Source: an uncultured Clostridia bacterium (GTDB taxonomy: Bacteria; Bacillota; Clostridia; TANB77; CAG-508). From it: a stretch of DNA of 64,000 nt. Where the stretch lies: assembly GCA_944390285.1 (NCBI GenBank), contig CALXPN010000003.1, positions 1 to 64,000 of the forward strand, written 5' to 3'. A model generated the notes under the pieces. It saw only the letters and a list, made by a program, of their open reading frames with translations, had not been told where the DNA came from and searched no databases. The stretch's first letter is position 1; each line of letters starts with the position of its first letter. Of the stretch, positions 9,791-19,303 are shown piece by piece. The position numbers were made by a program, and so were the translations under genes.

Positions 9791-9850
9791 ATAAAATTTC
9801 CTCCTCATAATATCTTGGTACATATTATGAAGATTTTACATAAAAAGTTC

Positions 9851-11755
9851 TTATTTTATTACAAGTTTATTTATCTTAGAATTTATATATTTCTCTAGTT
9901 TTTCCATAAAAATTTCTGGTTTTATTTCTTTCTTAGCAACCATATCTAAACCTTTTTCCCAGCTAGCTGTTAGTTCTGGATTAAGCATATCAGGAATTGA
10001 TTTCAAAATTACATCATATATTGCTTCACCTTTTTTTGTTGGTGTTATTATCTGAGTTTTTGGATTTATTGAAATATAATTTATTCTTTCTAATTTTTTT
10101 ATTATCTCACCTCTTGTAGCTGATGTTCCAATTCCTGCACCTTTTATTTGCTCTCTTAGTTCTTCATCTTCTATGAGTTTTCCAGCATTCTCCATTGCAA
10201 GTACCATTCCTCCTGAATTATATCTAGAAGGGGGTGTTGTTTCTCCTTCTTTTATTTCATAGTTAATAACATTTATTTCTTGACCTTTTTTTAGATTTTT
10301 AAAAATTTCTAAATCATTTCCTTCATCGTTTTTAATTCTATTTTTTAAAACTTCTAAATAGCCTTGTTTTACACATACCTTTCCATTTGCTGTAAATAAC
10401 TCATTTTCTACATTTATACTTACATTAATTTTATTATATTCTGCTGAGGGATAAAAAATTGCAATAAATCTTTTTACAATTAATTTATAAATATCTTTTT
10501 TTAAATCTGATAATTTATTATAATTTTCAAATCCTTGTCCAGTAGGTATAATAGCATAGTGATCTGTAATCTTACTATCATTTACATATTTTGTTTTTAC
10601 AAGATTGGTTTCATATTTTTCATCAATCATTTTAGAAATATATTTATTAACTTCTTCATCTTTAAAATTCTTATATAATCCATTTAAATTTTTCCCTATT
10701 TCTTTGGCAATTGCTGTAGATAAGACTCTTGCATCAGTTCTAGGATATGTTACCAACTTTTTTTCATATAATTCTTGAATAATTTCTAGTGTTTCATCTG
10801 GTTTTATTTTAAATACTTTTGTACATTCATTTTGAATTTCTGCTAAATTAAATAAAAGTGGTGCATTTTCTTTTTGCTTTGATTTTTTTATTTCTACTAT
10901 TTTTGCATTTTTATCCTTTAAACTCATTATAAATTTCTTTGCATCATCTTGTTTTTTAAAACCTGTATCATTATATAATAAATTACTTTCAAACATTTTA
11001 GATTGTTCTGAGACTTTCCAATCTGCTTTAAAATTTGAATGTTCTTCTCCAAAATTACCAATTATTTTATAATATTTAGTTTTAACAAAATTTCTTATTT
11101 CTCTTTCTCTTGAGACTACCATTCCTAAGACGCAAGTCATAACTCTTCCAACAGCAATAGAAACTTTATCTTCATCTATTTGTTTTGCAATTCTTCTTCC
11201 AAATATAATAGATAAAAGTCTTGAAAAATTTATTCCTATTAAATAATCTTCTTTTGCCCTTAAATATGCAGAATCTGATAAACTATCATATTCACTTAAA
11301 TTTTTGGCTTCTTTTATACCTCTTTGTATCTCTTCTTCTGTTTGGGAATCTATCCATACTCTTTTCATTTTTGCCTTTGGACTTGGCTTTGCCATCATAA
11401 ATACTAATCTTTGTATATATTCTCCTTCTCGTCCAGAATCACCTGCATTGTATATTTCTGTTATCTCTTCCCTTTGCATAAGTTTTTTTATAATCTCAAA
11501 TTGTTTTGCTTGTATACCCCCTGGTATAACTTCATATTTCCATTCTTTCGGTATAAAAGGTAATGTATCTAATCTCCAAAATTTTAAATTTTCATCATAT
11601 GCTTCTGGATAACTCATAGTAATTAAATGCCCATAACACCATGTAATAATCCAATCTTTATCTTCTATATATCCATTTTTTCTATTTGTATTCAATTTTA
11701 AAGCTTTTGCAAATTCCATTGCAACTGATGGTTTTTCTGTTATTAATAATTTCAT
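9851..11755 (-). CDS. topB: Type IA DNA topoisomerase III (TopB family)
   Basis: This enzyme relaxes or decatenates DNA by single-strand passage. At 634 aa it has the N-terminal Toprim domain (LLITEKPSVAMEFAKAL) and the acidic metal-binding loop GDSGREGE at about 105-112, with Gly in the second Asp position as in other Gram-positive TopB proteins. The active-site tyrosine is Y337 in VTYPRTDARVLS. The C-terminus ends without zinc fingers. TopB genes are also common on integrative elements, but there is no relaxase, integrase or other conjugation gene nearby, so I treat it as chromosomal. topA is also present at 45417-47513. Confidence 0.92.
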   Translation of the reverse strand: MKLLITEKPSVAMEFAKALKLNTNRKNGYIEDKDWIITWCYGHLITMSYPEAYDENLKFWRLDTLPFIPKEWKYEVIPGGIQAKQFEIIKKLMQREEITEIYNAGDSGREGEYIQRLVFMMAKPSPKAKMKRVWIDSQTEEEIQRGIKEAKNLSEYDSLSDSAYLRAKEDYLIGINFSRLLSIIFGRRIAKQIDEDKVSIAVGRVMTCVLGMVVSREREIRNFVKTKYYKIIGNFGEEHSNFKADWKVSEQSKMFESNLLYNDTGFKKQDDAKKFIMSLKDKNAKIVEIKKSKQKENAPLLFNLAEIQNECTKVFKIKPDETLEIIQELYEKKLVTYPRTDARVLSTAIAKEIGKNLNGLYKNFKDEEVNKYISKMIDEKYETNLVKTKYVNDSKITDHYAIIPTGQGFENYNKLSDLKKDIYKLIVKRFIAIFYPSAEYNKINVSINVENELFTANGKVCVKQGYLEVLKNRIKNDEGNDLEIFKNLKKGQEINVINYEIKEGETTPPSRYNSGGMVLAMENAGKLIEDEELREQIKGAGIGTSATRGEIIKKLERINYISINPKTQIITPTKKGEAIYDVILKSIPDMLNPELTASWEKGLDMVAKKEIKPEIFMEKLEKYINSKINKLVIK

Positions 11756-11784
11756 TTAATACATCCTTCAAATTTAATAGTATT

Positions 11785-11813
11785 ATTATATACTATCACT
11801 TACTTTTTTTCAA
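11785..11813 (-). promoter_or_regulatory. Predicted topB promoter
   Basis: On the minus strand a TTGAAA -35 (11808-11813), 17-bp spacer and TATAAT -10 (11785-11790) lie 30 bp before the topB start codon. Confidence 0.6.
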
Positions 11814-11862
11814 TTATCAAGTTTATTAAAAACCTTTTCATTATTTAATAAAATTTAAGCAC

Positions 11863-11896
11863 AAAAAAAGCTTTAAAGATATTTCTTTAAAGCTTT
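11863..11896 (-). terminator. Terminator after the cohesin-like gene
   Basis: A perfect 13-bp stem (AAAGCTTTAAAGA and its complement) with a 4-nt loop is followed by a T-run on the minus strand. It closes the protease/cohesin-like unit. Confidence 0.9.
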
Positions 11897-11909
11897 TTAA
11901 TTTTTAAAA

Positions 11910-12698
11910 TTATTTCATTTCTTTGTTTACCTTTTCAAATTTTATATAAAATACTATTGATAAAATAATTGCTGCTCCAATAAAATATATTAATGTATCT
12001 TCAATTCCTGTATATGGCATTTCTTCATTTACAGAATTAGAACTATTTACATAACTAGGAACATATGTGTTAACATTAGTATTATTAACAGAATTATTTA
12101 CTGTATTATTTCTAGTTGAATTTACAGTAGGTGTTATAACTTGTGCATTTCTGTTTGTATTTCTATTTGTGTTTCCAGTATTATTAGTAGTATTATTTCC
12201 AGTTGTATTAGTATTTGCATTACCTATTGTAATTGATGTTGAAACATCTGAAGCTGTAATATCTGACTCGCTATTTGATGCAACAATATTTGTTAATTTG
12301 ATTTCTCCAACAGTTCCGTCTTCTACATCACTTTTAGCTTTAAAAGTAATTTGGAAAACTTGTTCTTCTGCTTTTACAAATTCTTCTGTATGCATAAGTA
12401 TTTTTTTAGTTTCTGCATTATAAGAAGATTTCCATGTATTTATACCATCAATACTACTATCTATTATTTCTTCAAATACATCTGTATCATAATCTAAAAC
12501 TGCTTCTAATGTATTTATTCCTTTTTCACCAACATCTAAATTAGAAACTTTTACTTCTATTGTAAATTCAGCTGATGGATCTACATTTGTGCTACTTGGT
12601 GTCATTGTTGCTGTAAAACTAAATGCATTTACTATTCCATTTAACATTGCAATTATTAATACTGCTACAATAGTAATTTTCAAAAACTTCTTTCTCAT
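11910..12698 (-). CDS. Secreted cohesin-domain-like protein with sortase-type anchor
   Basis: This 262-aa exported protein has a signal peptide (about 1-25). A cohesin-like beta-sandwich follows at about 27-157, with the family-type features VDPSAEFTIEVKVSN, GINTLEAVLDYD and FQITFKAKSD. An Asn/Thr-rich spacer spans about 158-222. The end carries an LPXTG-like MPYTG at 227-231, a hydrophobic segment (about 236-252) and a Lys-containing tail, the layout of a sortase substrate. Cohesins bind dockerins, and the gene just upstream encodes a dockerin-bearing protease, so a wall-anchored protease receptor is a reasonable inference. The cohesin call rests on pattern similarity, and no sortase is in view. 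Confidence 0.75.
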   Translation of the reverse strand: MRKKFLKITIVAVLIIAMLNGIVNAFSFTATMTPSSTNVDPSAEFTIEVKVSNLDVGEKGINTLEAVLDYDTDVFEEIIDSSIDGINTWKSSYNAETKKILMHTEEFVKAEEQVFQITFKAKSDVEDGTVGEIKLTNIVASNSESDITASDVSTSITIGNANTNTTGNNTTNNTGNTNRNTNRNAQVITPTVNSTRNNTVNNSVNNTNVNTYVPSYVNSSNSVNEEMPYTGIEDTLIYFIGAAIILSIVFYIKFEKVNKEMK

Positions 12699-12796
12699 AT
12701 TAACACTCCTTTATCTTAGTATAACTTTTTACATGTTAAAAATCAAGTATTTTTTTATTGTTTTTTTGTTACTTTTGTTACATTTTAATAACAAGT

Positions 12797-14866
12797 TTAT
12801 ATTGAAGTATATAAAACAATCATTTGAGATACATCTGTTAATGACATTTTTCCATCTAAGTTCATATCACATGCTTTTGCAGCATCACCTGTAAGCACAT
12901 ATCCTCTTTTTTCAAGATAATGTAAAAGCAATTTAGAAAAATCTGTTAGTGTCAAAACACCATCACAATTTGCATCTCCTCTTATTATCAAACTGTACTC
13001 TGTATTATTTGACAATCTTAATTTCATTCCAGTTTGAATTATTTCATTATTATCTAAAAATTCGCTACCATCTTTATTTATAATTTTATACTCTAAATCT
13101 GTATTTATATTTGATAAAAATTCTTCTCTTGTTGTACTATATCTTATATTCATTATATATCCATCTTCAATTAAATATAAATCTGAATTTATATTTCCAT
13201 CTTCTTCTGGTTCTTGATGATTAGGTTCTGCACTTGTAAATGCTTTTATACATACATCTGCTGTACTCATATTTACTCCTCCTACACTAAGTGCAGATAA
13301 ATTTGTCCATGTACTTCCATCTAATGATATGTAACTTCTATGCTCTGATGTTATACTATCATAATTTGTATTTTCAACAGCAGCTTCTATTTCAAAACTA
13401 AAATCTTCTGTTGATGTTTGTTTTATAACTATTCCAAAACTATCCCCTGTTAGATTTGTTGGTGTTATATCTATTCTGTGATATCCAGGTTCTAATGTAA
13501 CTCCTGAGTCTCCTACTTTTATTAAATTATTTAATTTTAAATCACTTCCTTCAGGATTTACATATATTTCTACTCTTGAATAATCACATAATGTAACACC
13601 TACACTATTTAAAACTTCTTCTTCATTTATGTTTCTATCAAATGTATTTCCAAAATATCCAACTTTTGAGCCAGTAGTACCTAATTTTAAAATACCACCA
13701 AAATAATCATATTGATATATTTTATCATAATCTACTTCTGATGTTCCACATACTCCATATAATTCGCTCTCTATAAAGAAATCTTCATATGAAATATATA
13801 TGTATCCAGAATCAAAATTTTCTTCTCCATATGTATTTAATGCTATATATGCACCATCTGTTGATGGTTTTGTTCCTTCTTTAAAATTATCTTTTGAATA
13901 ATTATCATCCCAGCCTACTATTGTTATAGCATGATCTCTTATTACAGATGTATTATTGCAATTATATGCTGTCGCATCAAAAATGTTTGATGTATTATAA
14001 TATTCAGATTTTGAACCAGCTGTAAAAGAAGCTATTGCACCATTATCTATTATGTATTGCTTTATAATATTTCTTATTGCTTTTACTTCTTCATCTGTAT
14101 AAGGATTTCCATTTGAATCTGTATATTCTACTAATATTGTATTTCCTTTACTATCTTTTGTATATTTTTTATTTATAGTAGGCAATAATTGATAATCTGT
14201 AACAATTGTATCTACATCTTTATTTAGACTTTCTAAAGAAATTACATCCATATTATTTTCAAAAGGCATATCTTCTTCTAAAACTGCTCCTGAACCATTT
14301 GTTAAGTAAGCAAGTCCCATTATAGGTAATCCGCCATCACCTGCTTCTCTATTTAAAGCATTTGGATTTGTACCATCAGTAAATGTTTTTATTAATGAAT
14401 AATCCATATGCCTTTCTGAAAAATCTCTTAGTTCTGTTACTCCACTTTCTAATGCTATGTTAGTTTCCATAGATTTTAAAACAGAAAAAGCCCAACATTC
14501 ATTTGTAATACCCTGATTTTCCACTCTAATGTTTAAATCATTTGCCAAATTATAAACAGAATCAGAACTACTTGCAGAAACATTTTCTAAATTTATTTTA
14601 CTTTTTGGTTTTAATGAACCTACTAAATCTGGAATACTATTTTGCTTTTCCTCTTCCAAAATATTATCTGGCACATTAAAAGAAAACGTCTTTGGCATTA
14701 TAGAGTTTTCTTTTTCTTCTTCAGACATTTTTTCCCATTCTTTATATTCATTTGTAAGTTCTAATTCAAAGTCACTAGCTAATACAACTTTTGAAATTAC
14801 GATTCCAAAAGCAAAAATTATTGTCAAAGTAATTGCTAGTTTTTTGTAAAAAGACTTAAAACTCAT
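12797..14866 (-). CDS. Secreted papain-like (C1) cysteine protease with C-terminal dockerin
   Basis: This is a 689-aa exported peptidase. A signal peptide covers about 1-31 (cleavage near VLAS-D). The C1-type catalytic domain has Cys124 (ITNECWAFS), His312 (RDHAITIVGWD) and Asn344 (IALNTYGEENF). A beta-rich region at about 370-560 fits the lectin-like domain often paired with clostridial C1 peptidases. Residues 629-689 form a type I dockerin with two calcium loops, DANCDGVLTLTD and DMNLDGKMSLTD. It is transcribed toward the cohesin-like gene 98 bp downstream. All catalytic residues are intact. The likely role is surface or secreted proteolysis; the substrate is unknown. Confidence 0.9.
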   Translation of the reverse strand: MSFKSFYKKLAITLTIIFAFGIVISKVVLASDFELELTNEYKEWEKMSEEEKENSIMPKTFSFNVPDNILEEEKQNSIPDLVGSLKPKSKINLENVSASSSDSVYNLANDLNIRVENQGITNECWAFSVLKSMETNIALESGVTELRDFSERHMDYSLIKTFTDGTNPNALNREAGDGGLPIMGLAYLTNGSGAVLEEDMPFENNMDVISLESLNKDVDTIVTDYQLLPTINKKYTKDSKGNTILVEYTDSNGNPYTDEEVKAIRNIIKQYIIDNGAIASFTAGSKSEYYNTSNIFDATAYNCNNTSVIRDHAITIVGWDDNYSKDNFKEGTKPSTDGAYIALNTYGEENFDSGYIYISYEDFFIESELYGVCGTSEVDYDKIYQYDYFGGILKLGTTGSKVGYFGNTFDRNINEEEVLNSVGVTLCDYSRVEIYVNPEGSDLKLNNLIKVGDSGVTLEPGYHRIDITPTNLTGDSFGIVIKQTSTEDFSFEIEAAVENTNYDSITSEHRSYISLDGSTWTNLSALSVGGVNMSTADVCIKAFTSAEPNHQEPEEDGNINSDLYLIEDGYIMNIRYSTTREEFLSNINTDLEYKIINKDGSEFLDNNEIIQTGMKLRLSNNTEYSLIIRGDANCDGVLTLTDFSKLLLHYLEKRGYVLTGDAAKACDMNLDGKMSLTDVSQMIVLYTSI

Positions 14867-14902
14867 AATTTTATCTACTCACTTTCAAAACGATTTATAT
14901 CA

Positions 14903-14930
14903 ATTATACTACTTTTTAAAAGAAAATCAA
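14903..14930 (-). promoter_or_regulatory. Predicted promoter of the dockerin protease
   Basis: On the minus strand a TTGATT -35 (14925-14930), 16-bp spacer and TATAAT -10 (14903-14908) lie 37 bp before the protease ATG. Confidence 0.55.
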
Positions 14931-15000
14931 GTGTAATGCCAGTATTTTCAGTACTTTTATATACTTTATATTATTTTTCTTACTACGGAAATTAAATAAT

Positions 15001-15074
15001 TTGCATTTTATAATATAAAATATTAAATTTTTATAACATTTAATATTTTATATTTTTTGCATTTTGTAATACAA
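15001..15074. repeat. 17-bp perfect inverted repeat between near-identical direct repeats
   Basis: In the divergent gap 14867-15161, arms at 15012-15028 and 15038-15054 are perfectly complementary over 17 bp with a 9-nt loop. The hairpin is flanked by TTGCATTTTATAAT (15001-15014) and TTGCATTTTGTAAT (15057-15070). The position between two divergent promoters suggests an operator, or a terminator insulating one promoter from the other. The arms are pure A/T. Confidence 0.6.
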
Positions 15075-15124
15075 ATGTAATATTTTCTTAATAAACTTGA
15101 TATTTATATTTATTTTTTTTGTTG

Positions 15125-15130
15125 TATAAT
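15125..15130 (+). promoter_or_regulatory. Predicted -10 box for the HExxH gene
   Basis: A consensus TATAAT lies 31 bp before the ATG at 15162. The best upstream -35 candidate, TTGATA at 15097, is 22 bp away, so the -35 assignment is unsure. Confidence 0.4.
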
Positions 15131-15161
15131 AAATATATACGAATGAATTAGAGGAGTTATT

Positions 15162-16295
15162 ATGAGTATAAGTTCTACTTTAAAAAATGAAGGGATAAAA
15201 GTTATTGGTAAATTAAATACATTAGAAATAAATAAAATTGCTTCAAATATATCAGAAGCAATAATAAATGCTTTTCCAGAACATCATTTAGATCAGAAGA
15301 ATTTATTTATTTCTATAGCTAGATTAGACATGTATATAGCTGAAATGCCTAATGATATGGCTATGGCAAAATATTTTTATAAAAATAACTCTATATATTT
15401 TAGTAAAGATATGAATTTAGAAGATTTAAATACATTAGCTGTACATGAATGTTTACATTTTATACAAGAAATTAAAAATAAACGTGGAAAACTTTTAAGA
15501 ATGGGTCTTTATAACATGCAAGGAACATCTAATAATGGAATGGCAATAAACGAAGCTGCAGTTCAGCTCATGGCATCAATCGCAACAGGAAGCAAAACAG
15601 ATAATGTAAAATATTATAATATGGAATTTTCTACAGAAAGTCCTGATTTTTATCCATTACAAACAGCTCTTCTTAATGAAATGATATATTTTACCGGTAG
15701 TTATGCATTATTTCATAGTACATTATATAGTGATGATATATTTAAAAATACTTTTATTGCAAAATCTAATCCTAAAGTATATGCTCAAATTGAAAATAAT
15801 TTTGATTTAATTTTTGAATATGAAGAAATACTTTCAAATGAAACTCACAATTTATCTGTATATACAGAAGAATCTGTAAATTCTTTTAAAATAAAAAATT
15901 TGACAGAAAAAATAACCAAATTAAAACAAATCATATTTGAAAAAACTCTTGAAACACAAAATTTAATAATGTTTAATTGTTTTAATAATGACTTAAATAA
16001 TATTAGAACTCTAGATGATGTAAGTGATTTAGAATATAAATTATATAATTTCAGAAATATATTAATAAATGCAGAAAATTATAATTTTTATAATGATTTT
16101 TATGCAGATATGATTACTAAAATTGATGAGAAAAGAGAATTCATATTAAAATATGGGAATATTTTAACATTAGATTCTATGACAACAGAACTTTCTAGTG
16201 TCGCAGAAAAAACCTACGGATTCAAGTTTTTTAAAAAATTATTTGATAAATTAAAACTATTAGTAGAAGAAACTTTTAGACAAAAAGAATATTAA
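15162..16295 (+). CDS. Putative zinc metallopeptidase-like protein (HExxH)
   Basis: I do not recognise the family by name. The 377-aa protein has no signal peptide or membrane helix, so it is probably cytoplasmic. It carries a gluzincin-type motif HECLHF with His95, Glu96 and His99, followed by INEAAVQLMA with Glu131 as a possible third ligand. The C-terminal half (about 230-340) is predicted mostly helical. It is one of few plus-strand genes here, with GAGGAG 5 nt before the ATG, divergent from the secreted C1 protease. Peptidase activity is inference from the motif alone. Confidence 0.6.
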   Translation: MSISSTLKNEGIKVIGKLNTLEINKIASNISEAIINAFPEHHLDQKNLFISIARLDMYIAEMPNDMAMAKYFYKNNSIYFSKDMNLEDLNTLAVHECLHFIQEIKNKRGKLLRMGLYNMQGTSNNGMAINEAAVQLMASIATGSKTDNVKYYNMEFSTESPDFYPLQTALLNEMIYFTGSYALFHSTLYSDDIFKNTFIAKSNPKVYAQIENNFDLIFEYEEILSNETHNLSVYTEESVNSFKIKNLTEKITKLKQIIFEKTLETQNLIMFNCFNNDLNNIRTLDDVSDLEYKLYNFRNILINAENYNFYNDFYADMITKIDEKREFILKYGNILTLDSMTTELSSVAEKTYGFKFFKKLFDKLKLLVEETFRQKEY

Positions 16296-16323
16296 AAAGC
16301 GATTTTATATATCGCTTTTTTTT
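16294..16323. terminator. Bidirectional terminator between convergent genes
   Basis: An AAAAAGCGAT/ATCGCTTTTT stem with a short loop has T-runs on both strands. It serves the plus-strand HExxH gene and the minus-strand UDG gene, whose stop codon lies inside the hairpin. Confidence 0.85.
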
Positions 16324-16874
16324 AATATTTCTATTTCTTCTTTTATTTTCTTTAAGTCTCTCCAAAAATCTATTTTTTTATTTTCGTCTCTTAATAATGC
16401 TGCTGGATGAAATGTAGGCATATATTTTATATCTTTTTTTATTATCCATTTCCCTCTAGAAGCTGTTATTCCATATTCTTCTCCCAAAATATTTTTTAAA
16501 GCAACACTACCAAGTAAAACAATTATTTTAGGTTTTATAATCATTACTTGATTTCTTAAATAATCTAGACATGCAGTCGATTCTTGTTTTAATGGATTCC
16601 TATTATTAGGTGGTCTACATTTTACAATATTTGCTATATAAACTTCAGATCTTTTTATACCTATTCCTAAAAAAGCTTGATTCATTAATTTTCCAGCTTT
16701 GCCAACAAAAGGTATTCCTTGTTTATCTTCATCTGCACCTGGACCTTCTCCTATAAACATAACTTTTGCATTTGGATTACCATCACCAAAAACTGTATTA
16801 GTTCTTGTTCTACATAAATCACATTTATTACATTTTCTTACTATTTTTTCTAATTCATTTAAATTTTCTACCAT
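16305..16874 (-). CDS. Uracil-DNA glycosylase, family 4 (iron-sulfur type)
   Basis: It excises uracil from DNA arising by cytosine deamination. The four cysteines expected for the 4Fe-4S cluster are visible: CNKC near the N-terminus, C in NIVKCRPP, and C in ESTACLDYL. The active-site motif [17 protein letters not shown] and the C-terminal [11 protein letters not shown] loop are intact. I chose the ATG at 16874 (189 aa) because GAAGG lies 8 nt upstream; a GTG at 16889 directly after the pgeF stop is the alternative. It is probably co-transcribed with pgeF. Confidence 0.93.
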   Translation of the reverse strand: MVENLNELEKIVRKCNKCDLCRTRTNTVFGDGNPNAKVMFIGEGPGADEDKQGIPFVGKAGKLMNQAFLGIGIKRSEVYIANIVKCRPPNNRNPLKQESTACLDYLRNQVMIIKPKIIVLLGSVALKNILGEEYGITASRGKWIIKKDIKYMPTFHPAALLRDENKKIDFWRDLKKIKEEIEILKKSDI

Positions 16875-16889
16875 TCTATCTACCTTCAC

Positions 16890-17684
16890 TTATAAACTAA
16901 TTATTGCAGTCGCTCTTCTAAATTCTTTACCTTCTACTCTATATGAAGCAATTTTGTCACTATTGCAAACACTACACAAATTACAATCTATTATGTTTTT
17001 CTCTTTTAAGCCCATTTCTTTTAAAAGAATTTTATTTATTAATACAGTATCTATAAAATATTTCTGTTTATTTTCTTTAATATCTCCTTTTTTTATAAAA
17101 TCATTTAGTTTATTTGTAAAACCAAAAATATTTTCACATAATATTTTTACATCTTCATCAACTTCAAAATGACATTTACGTATACTTGGACATATAAAAC
17201 ATAATATTTCTTCTGGTTTACATTGATAATATGTTATCATTTTTGAAACAGTTTTTTCTGCAATTTTTTGAAATGTTCCTTTCCACCCAGAATGAACATT
17301 AGCAATAACTTTTTTTATTGGATCATAAAACAAAAACAATATACAATCTGCATTAGTAGTTGCTAATGTAATACCTTTTTTATCTGTAATTAATCCGTCT
17401 ATATCTTTTAATTCTTCTAATTCAAAAATTTTATCTATGCATTTTACTCTATCTGTATGTGTCTGAATTGGCTGAACAAGTGTATCTAAATTTAAACCTA
17501 AAGATTTAAATAATTTTTCAAAACTTGATTTTCTTTTCTCAGAAAAACTATAAAAATCTAGTTCACTATTTTTTAATGTATATGCATGCTTTATATTTAA
17601 ATCTAGTAATTTTTTAAATTGAATATACTCTATACCATTTTTATTGTTATATATTATTTCTTTATTATCTTCTATATTGAACAT
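16890..17684 (-). CDS. pgeF: Peptidoglycan editing factor PgeF (YfiH/polyphenol oxidase family)
   Basis: This family of cytoplasmic proteins is linked to removing wrongly incorporated L-Ser from peptidoglycan precursors and to purine nucleoside chemistry. The 264-aa protein carries the three zinc-ligand motifs: His76 in QTHTDRV, Cys114 in TNADCI, and His131 in NVHSGWKGT. It lies 20 bp after alr, a wall-precursor gene, and is followed directly by the UDG gene. Confidence 0.92.
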   Translation of the reverse strand: MFNIEDNKEIIYNNKNGIEYIQFKKLLDLNIKHAYTLKNSELDFYSFSEKRKSSFEKLFKSLGLNLDTLVQPIQTHTDRVKCIDKIFELEELKDIDGLITDKKGITLATTNADCILFLFYDPIKKVIANVHSGWKGTFQKIAEKTVSKMITYYQCKPEEILCFICPSIRKCHFEVDEDVKILCENIFGFTNKLNDFIKKGDIKENKQKYFIDTVLINKILLKEMGLKEKNIIDCNLCSVCNSDKIASYRVEGKEFRRATAIISL

Positions 17685-17704
17685 ATTAATTTTAATATAT
17701 ATAA

Positions 17705-18817
17705 TTAAAAATTTATATATTCTCCTCCTTCTACAAAAATTCTTGGAACTCTATCTGATATAGTACTTAGAATTTCATAATTAATTGTATTTGCTTTTTC
17801 AGCTATATCTTCCAATGTAATTATTTTATTATCCCATATATATACATCTGTATTAATATTAACATTTTCTATATTTGTTACATCTACCATTATACTATCC
17901 ATACATATAGTTCCTATAATAGGCACCTTTTTATTATTTATTACTACAAATCCTCTATTTGAAAGTATTCTTTTCAATCCATCAGCATATCCTATTGGAA
18001 TTGTCGCAATTATCGATTTTTTTTTCGTTATAAAACTTCTCGAATATCCTATTGAAGTGTTTTCTTCTACTTGTTTTAAAAAAGTTACTTTGCTTTTTAA
18101 TTTACAAACTGGTTTTAAATTAATTTTTTCATAAGTATTTTTATTCGATTTATACCCATATAAAATAATTCCAGGCCTTACTAAATTATAATAACTATTT
18201 TTAAAATTCAAAATTCCATTTGAAGCAGAGGCATGTATATATTTTATTGTATCAAATTCTTTAATAAACTTTAATACGCAACTGTCAAACAATTCTATTT
18301 GATTTTCTGTATAATTAAAATCTGTATCTGCTGAAGATAAATGTGTATATATTCCCTCTATTATTAAATTAGGATATTTTTTTAGTATATCTATATATTT
18401 TTCAGTATCACATGGATTTATTCCAGTTCTCCCCATTCCAGTATCTATTTCCAAATGAACTTTTATTTTAGCATTTGTTTGTCCAAGTTTTTCTATAAAG
18501 AATTTATCTGATACTCCGATTGATATATCATACTTTATTATTTCATTAATTTCAGATGTTGCCGGCTGATTTAAAACAAAAATCTTTTTATTAAAACCTT
18601 GCTTTCTTAATTCTATAGCTTCACTAACAATTGCAACAGAAACTATATCAAATTTATTTAAAATTTCATTTATTTTATTTATATAAGTTCCATAAGCATT
18701 AGCTTTTATTACAGGCATTATATTAACATTTTTACCCACATACTCTTTTATTTTTTGAATATTATATTCTAAATTAGATAAATTAACTTCTAAAATAGTT
18801 GGTCTTATGTTTTTCAT
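17705..18817 (-). CDS. alr: Alanine racemase
   Basis: This PLP enzyme interconverts L- and D-alanine for peptidoglycan. At 370 aa it has the PLP-binding lysine at residue 38 in MPVIKANAYG, the GIYTHLSSAD and RPGIILYG barrel motifs, and the catalytic tyrosine in IGYSRSF. The C-terminal domain has GYADGL and GTICMDSIMVDVT. GGGG precedes the ATG. It lies 12 bp downstream of the addB 3' fragment, so all these genes may share a transcript. Confidence 0.96.
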   Translation of the reverse strand: MKNIRPTILEVNLSNLEYNIQKIKEYVGKNVNIMPVIKANAYGTYINKINEILNKFDIVSVAIVSEAIELRKQGFNKKIFVLNQPATSEINEIIKYDISIGVSDKFFIEKLGQTNAKIKVHLEIDTGMGRTGINPCDTEKYIDILKKYPNLIIEGIYTHLSSADTDFNYTENQIELFDSCVLKFIKEFDTIKYIHASASNGILNFKNSYYNLVRPGIILYGYKSNKNTYEKINLKPVCKLKSKVTFLKQVEENTSIGYSRSFITKKKSIIATIPIGYADGLKRILSNRGFVVINNKKVPIIGTICMDSIMVDVTNIENVNINTDVYIWDNKIITLEDIAEKANTINYEILSTISDRVPRIFVEGGEYINF

Positions 18818-18829
18818 TAATTCCCCTTA

Positions 18830-19303
18830 TTAAAACTTTTTATTTATATAGTTATATTCATTTCCTTTAATATTAGAATTAAACATACAAATTGTTTTAT
18901 ATTTGCAATAATCACATCCTGTTTTTTTATTGTAATTATATGGTTTTATATCTATTTTACCTCTAAAAATTTCTTTTGAAATTTCTTTAATTATATTTTT
19001 TACTTCTTTTTGTAAATTATCAAAATTTTCCTTATTTATTACACTTGATTTTTTTTCACTTATATTTCCATCTTTGCTTATATATACTGGAATTATATCT
19101 GATTGCCCAGCTTCTAATTTATTGTCCATCATTTTTATAACTGAAACATCTGCAAGTACTAATCCTTTCATTCTAAAATTATTTCTAATTTTTTTGGCAA
19201 TTTCCTCTTCTGATAAATTTTTAGCATTTTTTACTACATTATCTACAAGTCCCATATATAATACACCACTTGCCTCAAAATTTGTTCCGAGTACAAATTG
19301 CAT
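18830..19303 (-). CDS. addB: AddB C-terminal part in a shifted frame
   Basis: The sequence continues the nuclease domain of AddB after a +1 frame change. The frame is open from 19303, but the natural continuation begins near 19288. It contains FEASGVLYMGLVDN and a long helical stretch. The three C-terminal iron-sulfur cysteines are in GCDYCKYKTIC; the fourth ligand is in the other fragment (ESYRRCPFSF). No GGAGG-type site precedes the internal ATG, so independent translation is unlikely. All expected motifs survive, which argues for a recent lesion, an assembly error or recoding. Confidence 0.85.
   Translation of the reverse strand: MQFVLGTNFEASGVLYMGLVDNVVKNAKNLSEEEIAKKIRNNFRMKGLVLADVSVIKMMDNKLEAGQSDIIPVYISKDGNISEKKSSVINKENFDNLQKEVKNIIKEISKEIFRGKIDIKPYNYNKKTGCDYCKYKTICMFNSNIKGNEYNYINKKF

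Noticed and set aside
9851..11755. TopB as a marker of an integrative conjugative element
   Set aside because: No relaxase, integrase, conjugation gene or attachment repeat surrounds it, and it sits between murA and other chromosomal genes.
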